A stretch of DNA of 36,552 bases from Planctomycetaceae bacterium (GCA_024742875.1 JANSXP010000071.1:1-36552); one strand, 5' to 3'; numbered from the stretch's first letter, positions 7,767 through 16,705 are shown. The notes: generated by a model not told the origin, from the sequence alone. Made by a program: numbers and translations.

Positions 7767-10331
7767 CTATTCTGTCAGGCTGACCGGCTGAAACGAGGCC
7801 GGCTGAATCTTGCCCGGTTTGCTGGCGGCGGCCTGCTTTTCCTGAGCGGCCAGAGCCGCCTTTGTCTGCCAGCGTTCGAGGCCGGCCTGCAGGAATTTGG
7901 GGAACTCTTCGCCCGTCTTGTCCAGCCCTTTGTACATCGCGAGAACCTCGCCGTCCGGCGTGGCAATCACGTAGGCGGGAATTGTCACGTCACCGAACCA
8001 GTCCGTCTGCAGCGACTTGTTTCGGCTCAGCAGTCGCGTGTAATCGGTCGACGCTTTGCTCACGCCGGGGATGATGTCCACGTACAGTTGCACACGTACC
8101 AAATCTTCGAGCGCCAGATGCACGTCAGAGCGCGTCAGCACATCTCGCTCCATCAGCCGACAATTGATGCAGTTGACGCCTGTGAAGTCCAGGAACATGG
8201 GCTTGTTGGACGTGACGGCCACCTCAGTGGCAGCGTCATAATCCAGCGAGTACTCGAGGCCGTCGTGATTGATGAACAGGCCTTCTGTTTCCAGTTGTGG
8301 CGGCGCGAAGGCAACAATCTGTTTCCAGAGGACACCTTCCGGAGCTTTGGGGCTGAACAGACCCACGGCGATGTAGGCCGCCAGACCAACAAAGCCCAGT
8401 GAGAACATACAGCGCAACGGGCCGATGGAATCCGTCGGCGAATCATGGGGCATGCGGAACATGCCCAGCAGATACAGGCCCGTCAGGGTGGCAATGGCAA
8501 TCCAGCCGCCCATGACCAGGTGATAATCCAGGAACCGTGGCAGGCCATCCGGGCTGAAGCCGGTGTCTGCCACGCTCAGAAACTTCACCACGATGGCCAG
8601 CTCGATCAGACCCATCGTGACTTTGACCGTATTCATCCAGCCGCCACTTTTGGGCAGCTTCTTGAGCAGGCTGGGGAACATCGCCAGAAAGAAGAAGGGC
8701 GAGGCAAACGCCGAGGAGAATGCGATCATACCGATGATCGGCATCGTGAAGTCGCCCTGAGCGGCCCACACGAGCAGCTGACCGACAAATGCGAACGTGC
8801 AGGTGAATGAAACCAGCGTGAACGTGAGCGCCATAAACAAAACGCCAACCACGCCGCCTGCTTCCTGCTTCTTGGAGGACCATGTCAGCATCCACGACGG
8901 AATCCGCAGCTCAAACATGCCCATCAGCATCAGGCCAAAGACCGTGAAGATGGCGGCAAACGCCAGATTCAGCCAGCGGTTGTTGGCGAATGTATTCAGT
9001 GATGTGGGGCCGAAAATGGCCGCTCCCACGACTCCCAGCAGCGTAAAGGCGCCAACAATTCCCAGGCAGTAGATGATGGCCAGCCGCATGACGCCGCCCG
9101 GCTTTTCTTCTCCCTGCTTCATGAAGAAGCTGATCGTCACAGGGATCATGGGGAAGACGCAGGGCGTCAGCAGGGCAATAAAACCGTAGCCGATGGCAGC
9201 CACGATGAACGGCAGCAGGGCTGTGTCGCTGGAACCTTCCGAAAACGTGGCGTCGGTCTCACCGGAGCCCTGAGCAATGGCTGTGGCTGGCGAGCCGCGC
9301 AGAGCCAGCTGGAAGTCCACAGAGGTTGGAGACAAACACCCGCGATCGGTGCAGATTTGGAATTCGATCGTACCGGCCAGTCCAACGTTGTCACCACTGC
9401 CCGCTACCTCACTGACCATAAGCTGGCGCTGCCAGGTGACAGTGTCGTGAAAGTACTCCAGTAGATCACCGGCGAGCATTTTCGATTCCGGTTTGCGGTC
9501 AGCAGTGAATGCGCGATTGACCACTTCGATGCCTACCAGATCGGTGACATTGATGTTGGTGGGAGTGCCGCCCAGGACATCCTCGCTTAGCGTGGTGGAG
9601 TAGATGTGATAGGGCTCAACCAGAACGGCTTTGACAGTCAGGTCGACATACTCGCCAGGCTGAGCTGTGGTTGGTGACAGGCTGACTTCAAATTTCACAG
9701 GCGGCGTGTCCATGCCGGGAAATTCGGGCACGATGATGGCTGAGGGGCCGATTGCAGTCAGAGAACCTCTGTTCGCATCGGCTGCGGCATCGTTGGAGTC
9801 GGTTGCTGTGGGGGCGCCACCAGCTGCCTGATAGCCAGTAGGAATCACGGACTCGATCAGTCTGGGAGGATCCAGAGGAATGCAAACCCCTTCGTCATCG
9901 TTGCAGTACTGTCCGGACAATTCGGCGGCGATGGATCCGCCCGCCGCAATGGCGGGGTTAGTGATTTTCAGACGCTGCTTCCACACCACCGAGTCGTAAA
10001 ATTTCTCCATGGTGCCGAACGGATCCTTCACCGTTTTGAAGACCTTGTTGGCCTTCATCTTCCCAACAGCCGTGACGCCCTGGCTGACAATTTTCAGCGA
10101 TGAAGGAATGCCGGCCTCAGTGGTCTGCGAGTAGATGTAGTTGTGCGGTGGCAGCGTGACTTCGATTCGGAGGTCCACCTCGCCCGGAGCGACAGGGATG
10201 ATCTCGCCCGTGACTTCGATATCACCGGCAGGGGCTCCGCCAAAACTGCCAAACAGCAGCGGCTCGTCCTGCGCGAAGGCCGGCGTGATGAGCAGAGTGC
10301 ACAAAATGGCTTGTCGAAGTGTTTTGATCAT
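7767..10331 (-). CDS. dsbD: Thiol:disulfide interchange protein DsbD-like, duplicated N-terminal domain
   Basis: 854 residues from the ATG at 10331 (a GTG abuts it at 10334). A signal peptide ends near AFA-Q. Two successive DsbD-alpha-like beta domains follow, one at about 38-165 with a Cys pair at 143/150 and one at about 212-346 with a Cys pair at 327/332. The membrane part (about 372-660) has eight or so hydrophobic helices with the redox cysteines in TPCVFPM (Cys391) and SFTCTF (Cys511). A C-terminal thioredoxin fold carries NCINC (Cys721/Cys724) and the cis-proline motif TIPAY. Role by family: moving electrons from cytoplasmic thioredoxin across the membrane to extracytoplasmic proteins such as DsbC or cytochrome-maturation factors. 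Usual DsbD proteins have one alpha domain and are shorter (about 560-600 residues), so the second N-domain is a real extension. Confidence 0.93.
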   Translation of the reverse strand: MIKTLRQAILCTLLITPAFAQDEPLLFGSFGGAPAGDIEVTGEIIPVAPGEVDLRIEVTLPPHNYIYSQTTEAGIPSSLKIVSQGVTAVGKMKANKVFKTVKDPFGTMEKFYDSVVWKQRLKITNPAIAAGGSIAAELSGQYCNDDEGVCIPLDPPRLIESVIPTGYQAAGGAPTATDSNDAAADANRGSLTAIGPSAIIVPEFPGMDTPPVKFEVSLSPTTAQPGEYVDLTVKAVLVEPYHIYSTTLSEDVLGGTPTNINVTDLVGIEVVNRAFTADRKPESKMLAGDLLEYFHDTVTWQRQLMVSEVAGSGDNVGLAGTIEFQICTDRGCLSPTSVDFQLALRGSPATAIAQGSGETDATFSEGSSDTALLPFIVAAIGYGFIALLTPCVFPMIPVTISFFMKQGEEKPGGVMRLAIIYCLGIVGAFTLLGVVGAAIFGPTSLNTFANNRWLNLAFAAIFTVFGLMLMGMFELRIPSWMLTWSSKKQEAGGVVGVLFMALTFTLVSFTCTFAFVGQLLVWAAQGDFTMPIIGMIAFSSAFASPFFFLAMFPSLLKKLPKSGGWMNTVKVTMGLIELAIVVKFLSVADTGFSPDGLPRFLDYHLVMGGWIAIATLTGLYLLGMFRMPHDSPTDSIGPLRCMFSLGFVGLAAYIAVGLFSPKAPEGVLWKQIVAFAPPQLETEGLFINHDGLEYSLDYDAATEVAVTSNKPMFLDFTGVNCINCRLMERDVLTRSDVHLALEDLVRVQLYVDIIPGVSKASTDYTRLLSRNKSLQTDWFGDVTIPAYVIATPDGEVLAMYKGLDKTGEEFPKFLQAGLERWQTKAALAAQEKQAAASKPGKIQPASFQPVSLTE

Positions 10332-10710
10332 CACGATTTCTCACGATAGGCGGCGAACGCAGCGGAGGCGACGTCGTCTGTTTCTGAGGCAACAGGCGGG
10401 AGCGAAGGAGGGTGCAACCGGGTGTAACTTATGTATTCAATCGGTCTTATGACATTATGGCGACGCAGTTCCTTACATGGAATCCTAACACGCGGATTTC
10501 CTGCTTCCCCAGGTTGCCGCACCTTACGACTGACGATCTGCTTTCTGCAGGATTCGCCACGGTTTTTGGCTGGGAATGGCAGAACCTGCCGGAGCCGGCG
10601 AAGAAACGATCACCCGGACCGAACCCACGATCGTAGCAGTCAGGAAGTCTGGGAAATCGCCTCTGGACGATGCACCAGCTGTCGAACGGCGGATGTCGGG
10701 CGGCCGAGGC
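10332..10710. other. Intergenic region upstream of dsbD and downstream of rnc
   Basis: About 380 bp between two minus-strand genes. No reading frame here resembles a protein; short open frames are rich in Arg, Pro and Ser and look like chance. An AT-richer patch around 10425-10460 probably holds the dsbD promoter, but I could not assign convincing -35 and -10 boxes. Confidence 0.5.
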
Positions 10711-11463
10711 TCAGTCGTCCGCGTCATGAATGGCCTCCAAAGCCAGCATCGCGGCCTTCTGTTCGGCCTCTTTTTTGGCCTTGCCCCAGGCGGAGTCAAA
10801 CTGCCGCTCGCCAATCTGCACGGCCACATTGAACTCTCGGGCGTGGTCCGGTCCTCGCTGATCAAGCACGACGTAAACCGGCGTGCTGCGACCGTCCCGC
10901 TGCGTCTCTTCCTGCAGCATGCTCTTGTAGTTTTCTGTGTCCAGCTCGCCGCAGTTCTCCAGTTCGGACTGGAAAGCCTCCAGAATGAATTGCCGGGCCG
11001 GCACGTATCCTCCATCCAGATAGATCGCGGCAATGATGGACTCAATGACGGCCGCCTTCAGTGAGCTGGGAATATCCTGCAGCCCCTTGCCCACGAGAAT
11101 CAGCTTTTCCAACTGCATCCGTTCGCCAACATCCGCACAGACTGCGCGGCTGACCAGGAAGGATTTCTGCTGCGTCAGCTGCCCTTCCCGTTTTTCCGGG
11201 AAACGCTCGTAGAGGTATTCGCAAATCACCATGCCCAATACCGCGTCGCCCAAAAACTCCATGCGCTCATTGCTGTCCAGTCGCGTGGAGGCGCTGGAAC
11301 TGTGGGTCAGGCCTCGAAGCAGAATCTGTGGATTCTTGAACCGGTAACCAATGAGCGATTCGCATTGCTCGATCCGCGACTGGTGAGTTTCCGGAATGGC
11401 GGAGTTTGTGATTTCTGTCACAGCAAGTGGGTGTTTTCGGGCAGTTGGCGAGAATCCTCCCAC
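10711..11463 (-). CDS. rnc: Ribonuclease III
   Basis: 250 residues from a GTG at 11463; the first ~25 residues are not conserved and a GTG at 11421 is an alternative start. The RNase III domain has the signature NERMEFLGD (Glu67-Asp74), and a C-terminal double-stranded-RNA-binding domain (about 178-247) ends in GKAKKEAEQKAAMLALEAI. It cleaves double-stranded RNA in rRNA and mRNA maturation in the cytoplasm. In the second active-site motif, ESIIAAIYLDGG keeps the glutamate (Glu141, equivalent to E. coli Glu117). The residue three positions earlier, normally an aspartate (E. coli Asp114), is Ala138. The other metal-binding acids are present, so activity is likely but this position deserves checking. 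Confidence 0.94.
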   Translation of the reverse strand: MGGFSPTARKHPLAVTEITNSAIPETHQSRIEQCESLIGYRFKNPQILLRGLTHSSSASTRLDSNERMEFLGDAVLGMVICEYLYERFPEKREGQLTQQKSFLVSRAVCADVGERMQLEKLILVGKGLQDIPSSLKAAVIESIIAAIYLDGGYVPARQFILEAFQSELENCGELDTENYKSMLQEETQRDGRSTPVYVVLDQRGPDHAREFNVAVQIGERQFDSAWGKAKKEAEQKAAMLALEAIHDADD

Positions 11464-11684
11464 GCGGACCAGTGCGGCCGCGTACAGGCCCTGAGAATTC
11501 TAGATGGTCAGTGAGGGGGAAGGAACAACGAGCTCTCACTTCCAAACGGAGTTTCTGACTTTGCCGAATCATAGTGCCGTCAGATTTTTTTTCGGAACAA
11601 AGACTCGTGCGGCAACTTCGGGTTGACAGCGATTCTGTTCGCGACGGGGCTGGCTCGAACGGAACCTTCCATTTCCCATCCATC

Positions 11685-11690
11685 AGGAGA
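11685..11690 (+). promoter_or_regulatory. Shine-Dalgarno site deciding the HtrA start
   Basis: AGGAGA lies 7 nt before the ATG at 11698. It is the best ribosome binding site in the area and supports that ATG, which opens a signal peptide, over an in-frame upstream start at 11623. Confidence 0.8.
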
Positions 11691-11697
11691 CTTCAAC

Positions 11698-13218
11698 ATG
11701 AAACGCATATCCATTCAGGTGGCCACCTGCTGCCTTGCTGTGACGATTGCCGGAATCGGCGTCCTGCTGCAGTCAGGAACGGGAACGGGACTGCTGGCGC
11801 AGGTCGCAGGACCACCGTCTCCCGCTCTGGCGAAGGCGTGGCAGCTTTCGGACGCTTTTCGCACAGTGAGCCGAAACGTTCTCCCCGCCGTGGTTTCGAT
11901 TCAGACTCGGGGACGCGTCGTAAAAACGATGTCGCCAGGCGGCGCTGATCTGGATCCATTCCTGCGCGGGCTGCTGGGGGATTCTGGTTTCGGCGATCTC
12001 AGAGAACAGCGCCCACGCGAATATCGAGCGCCGTCCGGTCAGGGCTCCGGTTTCATCACGTCTGCCGACGGTGTGGTGCTGACCAATGCGCACGTCGTGG
12101 CGGATGCCGAGCAGGTGATTGTTCGTTTGGCGGATGGGCGAGAGTTCTCCGCCGAAAAACTGGGCGTCGATGAGCGCGCTGATATTGCCGTGCTCAGGAT
12201 TGACGTACAGGAGCGGCTGCCATTTTTGCCGCTGGGCAATGATGACGACATGGACATTGGTGACTGGGTGCTGGCATTCGGCAGTCCATTTGGCCTGCAT
12301 CGGTCGGTCACGCAGGGAATCATCAGTGCCAAAGGCCGAGGGCTGGACGGTGACGACAAGGAATTTCTGCAGACAGATGCAGCCATCAACCCCGGCAACA
12401 GCGGCGGTCCACTGGTGAATCTTCGTGGTGAAGTCATCGGTATCAACACGGCCATTTCCACACGCAGTGGTGGCTACGACGGTGTGAGTCTGGCGATCCC
12501 CGTCAATCTTGTGAAGTGGGTGGCCCAGCAACTGGAAAACGAAGGCGTTGTGCGTCGCGCCTATGTGGGCATTCAAATGCAGGAAATCAATGCCGCCCTC
12601 GCTCAGCAGTTGAATCTGCGAGTGCCCGAAGGTGTGGTTGTCACGGATGTCGTTCCCGATTCGCCGGCCGATCGCGCAGGTTTCAATACAGGCGACGTGA
12701 TTCTGGAGGTGAATGGCCGCCGGATTCGCAACCCACTCAATATGATGGGCGTTGTGGAAAGACTGACAGTGGGAGACGCGTATCGCATTCTCGTGCAGCG
12801 CGACGGACGTGAGCAGGAACTGCGAATCGTCGCTGGCGAGCGCCCAGGGGCTCGCGAGTTGGCGCGGCGTCGCTTCGAGTCTCCTTCCCGGAGCGCAACA
12901 GACGGTGCGAAGGTTCTCGAAGAACTGGAAGCGGCCGTGCAGCAACTCACTCCGTCGATTGCCGAACAGCTTGGGCTGGAAGAGACTCAGGGCGTGGTGA
13001 TTACGGAAATTCGCCGCGGCGGTCGTGCGGACCGTCTTGGGCTGGAGCCTGGAATGGTCATCGCTGCTGTCGCAAATCGCCCCATTAGCGGAGTGGACGA
13101 TCTGATCGAAGCGCTGGAAATTAGTCGGGAAAACGGCCGAATTCTGCTTCTTGTGAAAAAAAATACGGGACGCGCCAACGTTTCAAAGTTCATCAGCGTA
13201 CCTCTAAACAGCAACTGA
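11698..13218 (+). CDS. DegP/HtrA-type periplasmic serine endoprotease
   Basis: 506 residues. The signal peptide or anchor is at 1-35, and the S1C catalytic domain has the complete triad TNAHVV (His132), ERADIAVL (Asp162) and NPGNSGGP (Ser235). Two PDZ domains follow: PDZ1 at about 288-378 (YVGIQMQ to VQRDG) and PDZ2 at about 410-500 (ending ILLLVKKN). This is the textbook Do/DegQ architecture and size. By family it degrades or refolds misfolded exported proteins, usually as trimers or larger cages. It has its own Shine-Dalgarno site and a hairpin terminator 55 bp downstream, so it is probably monocistronic. It is the most canonical of four S1C proteases in this window. Confidence 0.95.
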   Translation: MKRISIQVATCCLAVTIAGIGVLLQSGTGTGLLAQVAGPPSPALAKAWQLSDAFRTVSRNVLPAVVSIQTRGRVVKTMSPGGADLDPFLRGLLGDSGFGDLREQRPREYRAPSGQGSGFITSADGVVLTNAHVVADAEQVIVRLADGREFSAEKLGVDERADIAVLRIDVQERLPFLPLGNDDDMDIGDWVLAFGSPFGLHRSVTQGIISAKGRGLDGDDKEFLQTDAAINPGNSGGPLVNLRGEVIGINTAISTRSGGYDGVSLAIPVNLVKWVAQQLENEGVVRRAYVGIQMQEINAALAQQLNLRVPEGVVVTDVVPDSPADRAGFNTGDVILEVNGRRIRNPLNMMGVVERLTVGDAYRILVQRDGREQELRIVAGERPGARELARRRFESPSRSATDGAKVLEELEAAVQQLTPSIAEQLGLEETQGVVITEIRRGGRADRLGLEPGMVIAAVANRPISGVDDLIEALEISRENGRILLLVKKNTGRANVSKFISVPLNSN

Positions 13219-13273
13219 TGTTGCGATTTCTCCAGGGAAAGAAAAAGAACCCACGGCGTTGTGTGGCGCTGTG

Positions 13274-13313
13274 AAAAGACTCAGGACACTGGTTTCCAGT
13301 GTCCTGTTCTTTT
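13274..13313 (+). terminator. Hairpin terminator after htrA
   Basis: A perfect 10-bp inverted repeat (AGGACACTGG, loop TTT, CCAGTGTCCT; 13283-13305) is flanked by AAAAGA on the left and TCTTTT on the right, which extend the stem after a small internal loop. It lies 55 bp past the htrA stop and looks like a rho-independent terminator, potentially working in both directions. Confidence 0.8.
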
Positions 13314-13385
13314 GCGCGCTGCCCATTTTTCTATTTATCTGCTGACAGCGACCGTTTCGGGCAGCGACGCAATGGCGGGCCACCC

Positions 13386-13442
13386 GTTGGCGCACTGGCC
13401 CCCAGTTGGCGCACTGGCCAGCAGTCAGCGCACTGGCCAGCA
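13386..13442. repeat. 19-bp tandem repeat, three copies
   Basis: Three contiguous 19-bp units lie at 13386-13404, 13405-13423 and 13424-13442, each built on the core GCGCACTGGCC. Copies differ at a few positions (GTTGG or GTCAG at the start; CCCCA or CAGCA at the end). The array lies between the htrA terminator and the next gene, with no convincing reading frame through it. Confidence 0.85.
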
Positions 13443-13492
13443 GGCCACCGACTGACTATCTTTCCGGCTGTTTGCTTTTCTGATTTCGTTCA

Positions 13493-13921
13493 GTGCAGGA
13501 CACCGCCTTGCCGCATCAAATTCGACTGGCCGGTCCCTGGGAGTTTTCCGTTGGCGCCCATGACACGGCGATACGCTGTCAGCTTCCCTATGCTCTGCCT
13601 CGGGGGGTAACTGCAGGAGAGATGATTCGCCGTTTTCATCGTCCATCCGGTCTCAGTGCGTCCACTCGACTGGCACTTATCGTCGTGACGCCTGTTGCCC
13701 TCTCGGAAGTGATGCTCAATCGTAGCAAACTGATCGTGGATCAGACGGCATCCGAAGGTGTCGATTGGGACGGCACAGTGGCCGTCCGCAATGTGGTTCC
13801 GTGCACCAACAAACTGACCGCATTCAACGAATTGACGGTGCTTCTGTCGTCAGAGGGGTGCACTCAGGTGCTGGCCGCCAGCCTAGCGATCCACGAGACC
13901 GATGAGGCCGGAGAGCCGTAG
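13493..13921 (+). CDS. Small protein with GH2-like sugar-binding (galactose-binding-like) fold
   Basis: 142 residues from a GTG at 13493, the only usable start after an in-frame stop at 13481. The pattern is IRLAGPWEF, then YALPRGV, MIRRFHRPSGL, LALIVVTPVALSEVMLNRSKL and NELTVLL. It matches the jelly-roll domain found at the N-terminus of glycoside hydrolase family 2 proteins: product skeleton LxGPWE, then RxFxRP, then VxLNGxxL, then NxL. Stand-alone versions are common among planctomycete hypothetical proteins. There is no signal peptide and no catalytic domain, so it may act as a cytoplasmic binding or scaffold protein. No clear Shine-Dalgarno is seen. It is convergent with threonine synthase, 27 bp away. 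Confidence 0.7.
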   Translation: MQDTALPHQIRLAGPWEFSVGAHDTAIRCQLPYALPRGVTAGEMIRRFHRPSGLSASTRLALIVVTPVALSEVMLNRSKLIVDQTASEGVDWDGTVAVRNVVPCTNKLTAFNELTVLLSSEGCTQVLAASLAIHETDEAGEP

Positions 13922-13948
13922 CGCCGGGGGAACGCAGCGGCTTGCCGC

Positions 13949-15190
13949 CTAGTTCAGCAGGCTGGAGTAGTCGATCGGTTGGGTGCAGTCCAGTGTGGCC
14001 TGTGCGGCAGACAGCGGGTACTTCAGGCCTGAGGCGCAGTTGAACAGCACGCACGTTTCATCGGGGCTGACACGACCGGTTGCCAGTTCCTGCTTCCATG
14101 CCGCATAGGTGGCAGCGCCTTCCGGGCACATCAGGAAGCCCTCGCGGTCGGCCACTTCCGTGAGCGCCGCAGAGATGGCACTGTCTTCAACGGCTGTGGC
14201 GAAACCATTGCTTTGGCGTACGGCATCCAGAATCAGAAAATCGCCGACCGCCACAGGCACGCGAATCCCCGAGGCGATGGTGTGCGCTTTTTCCCATAAC
14301 GGGGCATGTCGTTCACCAGCTTCGTAAGCTTTAACCATGGGAGCGCAGCCCGTGGACTGCACGGCCACCATGCGGGGCAGTTTACCTGTCAGCCAGCCGA
14401 TTTGCTTGAGTTCATTGAACGCCTTCCACATGCCAATCAGGCCGGTACCGCCGCCGGTGGGGTAGAAGATGACGTCCGGCACCTGCCAGCCCATCTGATC
14501 CGCCAGTTCCAGCCCCATCGTTTTCTTGCCCTCAATGCGATAGGGCTCTTTCAGGGTAGAAAAGTCGAACCAGTCACACGTTGATTTGCCCTCGCCCACA
14601 ATGCGTCCGCAGTCGTTAATCAGGCCGTTCACTCGCCAGACTTTCGCCCCCTGAGCGGCGATTTCACGGACGTTCACTTCCGGTGTGTCCTCCGGGCAGA
14701 ACACAAACGTCTGCATGCCGGCGCGAGACGCATAGGCGGCCAGCGCGGCGCCCGCGTTGCCATTAGTGGGCATGGCGACTTTGCTGATCCCCAGCTCTTT
14801 TGCCATGGAGACCGCCAGGCACAGCCCGCGCGCTTTGAAGGAACCGGTGGGCAGTCGACCTTCGTCCTTGGTGAGCAACTGGCCGCTGCCGGTTTCGAGC
14901 TTTGACAGTCGGATCAGGGGCGTTTCGCACTCGCCCAGGCTGACGATGTTGCAGGTTTCACGAACAGGCAGAAACTCGCGATATCGCCACAGTCCACTGG
15001 GGCGAGCGGCCAGTTCTTCACGGGACAGTTCGTCAGCCAGAGCCTGCAGATCGTAGCGAACCAGCAGCGGGCGTTTGGCCCTGGAAAGCGTCTGCACGGC
15101 ATCGGCTTCATACCGATCACCCTCAAGGCCGCATTCCAGGTGGGTGACATACGTCTTGCGGTCATTCAGCAGGTTGGCGGAGATGGTCAT
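13949..15190 (-). CDS. thrC: Threonine synthase
   Basis: 413 residues. Pyridoxal-phosphate-dependent fold II enzyme converting O-phosphohomoserine to threonine, the last step of threonine biosynthesis. PTGSFKARG supplies the Schiff-base lysine (Lys119), MPTNGNAGAALAAYA is the substrate and phosphate loop, and YPTGGGTG is the PLP-phosphate-binding glycine loop. The N-terminal segment (LECGLEG then ARPSGLWRY) is typical of the plant-like/archaeal threonine synthase branch. The ATG at 15190 is well placed. It is followed on the same strand by nothing obviously related; the methyltransferase gene ends 43 bp upstream of it, so the two may be co-transcribed. Confidence 0.93.
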   Translation of the reverse strand: MTISANLLNDRKTYVTHLECGLEGDRYEADAVQTLSRAKRPLLVRYDLQALADELSREELAARPSGLWRYREFLPVRETCNIVSLGECETPLIRLSKLETGSGQLLTKDEGRLPTGSFKARGLCLAVSMAKELGISKVAMPTNGNAGAALAAYASRAGMQTFVFCPEDTPEVNVREIAAQGAKVWRVNGLINDCGRIVGEGKSTCDWFDFSTLKEPYRIEGKKTMGLELADQMGWQVPDVIFYPTGGGTGLIGMWKAFNELKQIGWLTGKLPRMVAVQSTGCAPMVKAYEAGERHAPLWEKAHTIASGIRVPVAVGDFLILDAVRQSNGFATAVEDSAISAALTEVADREGFLMCPEGAATYAAWKQELATGRVSPDETCVLFNCASGLKYPLSAAQATLDCTQPIDYSSLLN

Positions 15191-15233
15191 GGACGGCGGG
15201 AGCTTTCAGCACAATCGGGGGAAATCGATGGGA

Positions 15234-15806
15234 TCAGCGGCGCGACGCGTATGACTCGCGCCGACGGGTTGCAGACAGTACACTGTAGCCGTTGATCTCG
15301 CGAACCTGGCAGCCGCCAAAAACACTTCGCAGCTTGTTTCTGTACCACTGAGGACGCTTCACTACGAAATGCATCTGTCCGCCGATGACCAGACGATTGA
15401 ACCCCTTCATGATGAAGTGTTTGGCCACTGCAAAATCTGTGTGGTATGGCGGGTTGGACAGAATGTGGTCAAAGCCGGACTCACGAAAGTCACGAAAGCC
15501 GTCGCTTTGCGTCACGCTCAGATGCGGCAGTTTGTTGAGCGCCGCGTTACGTGCCGCCGTATCGACGGCCACTGCATCAACATCAGTCAGGAAGACGTTT
15601 TCTGTCCCCAGACGCTTCGCCAGCAAAATGCCCACCACGCCGCTGCCGCATCCCAGGTCCAGCACTTTGCAACCGTCCGCGATGTCGACCACCTGCAGCA
15701 TCGCACGTGTGCCGGCATCCAGACCACGAGGCGAAAACAGGCTGGCTGGGCATTCCAGTGTGACCGATGTGTCTGACACGGTGACGTCGTATCGATGACG
15801 GTTCAT
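15234..15806 (-). CDS. RsmC-like class I SAM-dependent methyltransferase
   Basis: 190 residues. Motif I DLGCGSGVVG (50-59) binds S-adenosylmethionine, an acidic TDVD follows at the end of the next strand, and SNPPYH (117-122) is the catalytic NPPY motif of N-methylating enzymes. The closest family by pattern is the catalytic half of the 16S rRNA guanine-N2 methyltransferase RsmC (MTS domain), without its N-terminal duplicated domain. An rRNA guanine target is therefore likely but not proven. The gene lies only 13 bp after the TauE/SafE gene on the same strand, suggesting co-transcription. Confidence 0.85.
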   Translation of the reverse strand: MNRHRYDVTVSDTSVTLECPASLFSPRGLDAGTRAMLQVVDIADGCKVLDLGCGSGVVGILLAKRLGTENVFLTDVDAVAVDTAARNAALNKLPHLSVTQSDGFRDFRESGFDHILSNPPYHTDFAVAKHFIMKGFNRLVIGGQMHFVVKRPQWYRNKLRSVFGGCQVREINGYSVLSATRRRESYASRR

Positions 15807-15819
15807 GATCGATGACTGT

Positions 15820-16557
15820 TCATGACTGGGCAGGCAGGCAGGAATACAGCAGCGTGAGAGAACTAATCAGCAGGCACACATGAACCCAGCGGGCGAAGCG
15901 TTCCGTGGGCATATCCCGGGTGAGTCGCTGTCCGATGAGTGTGGCCGCCGCCAGCACAGGAATGGCAAAAGCAAAGTGCCTGAGCACGAGCAGTGTGACT
16001 GCCCCGTCAAGCGCTTTGAGAGTCACAATGACGATGCTGCCGGCAATGCAGTAAGCCTGCATCACGGACCGCAGTTGCTGAGCCGACCATTTGCGAAGCG
16101 TGCCAAAAATCACCAGGGGCGGGCCTGCAATATTGTAGGCGCCTCCCAGAATGCCGCTCAGAAAACCGAAAATCGGCGCCGGACGATTTGTCTTTAGCTC
16201 CACCACAGACGGGCGAAACAGGGACCACAGTGAAAACAGCATGACGGCCACGCCAAGAATGGCTTTTACAACCGACTCGTTGCCCAGTTTGAGCAGCTGG
16301 TGGCCAATCGGAATCCCCAGGAATCCGCAGGCGATCAGGGTGACCGCCGCCTGAAACTCCAGATGTTTCCACTCCCGCACTAAAAGAATCAGTGCCATCA
16401 GCAGGGCGCAAAGTGCCATCAGCGCGGAAGAAAACTGAGTTGTCGCCACGAGCGCCAGCAGTGGCATTGCAAACAGCGCATCGCCAAAACCCACCGCCCC
16501 GCGGACAAACCCGGCTCCGGCGATGATGACAATGATGATGAAGTTGATGTCGGACAC
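15820..16557 (-). CDS. TauE/SafE (TSUP) family membrane permease
   Basis: 245 residues from the GTG at 16557, chosen because the hydrophobic helix begins right after it; the frame extends to another GTG at 16641 but that part is polar and rich in Arg and Cys. Seven to eight transmembrane helices are visible. GAGFVRGAVGFGDALFAMPLLA and, in the second half, GFLSGILGGAYNIAGPPLV are the two repeats of the TSUP family. Members export or import sulfite, sulfoacetate and other small anions; the substrate here cannot be told. It is transcribed divergently from the glycosyltransferase gene and is probably the first gene of a unit with the RsmC-like gene. Confidence 0.88.
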   Translation of the reverse strand: MSDINFIIIVIIAGAGFVRGAVGFGDALFAMPLLALVATTQFSSALMALCALLMALILLVREWKHLEFQAAVTLIACGFLGIPIGHQLLKLGNESVVKAILGVAVMLFSLWSLFRPSVVELKTNRPAPIFGFLSGILGGAYNIAGPPLVIFGTLRKWSAQQLRSVMQAYCIAGSIVIVTLKALDGAVTLLVLRHFAFAIPVLAAATLIGQRLTRDMPTERFARWVHVCLLISSLTLLYSCLPAQS

Positions 16558-16705
16558 GGATCGGATGGCTGGGCGACGCTGGAAGCACTCTGAAGTTCGC
16601 AGCCTACTGCATTGCGCGACCGATTCCCCTGCAGGCCCCACAGTGTTCGTGCAGAATCTCTCAGATGCCGGTCTGCCGTCGCAAAGAACAGAACACAGGC
16701 CGCGT

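Noticed and set aside
11623-11651. TTGACA at 11623 as a -35 box for htrA
   Set aside because: No acceptable -10 box lies 16-18 bp downstream (GGGGCT at the expected place).
11773-12945. Long minus-strand frame of 390 codons opposite htrA
   Set aside because: It is a shadow of the HtrA gene, rich in His and Gln, with no recognisable motif.
13386-13442. The repeat array as a CRISPR
   Set aside because: Units are contiguous with no unique spacers and are too short; no cas genes are nearby.
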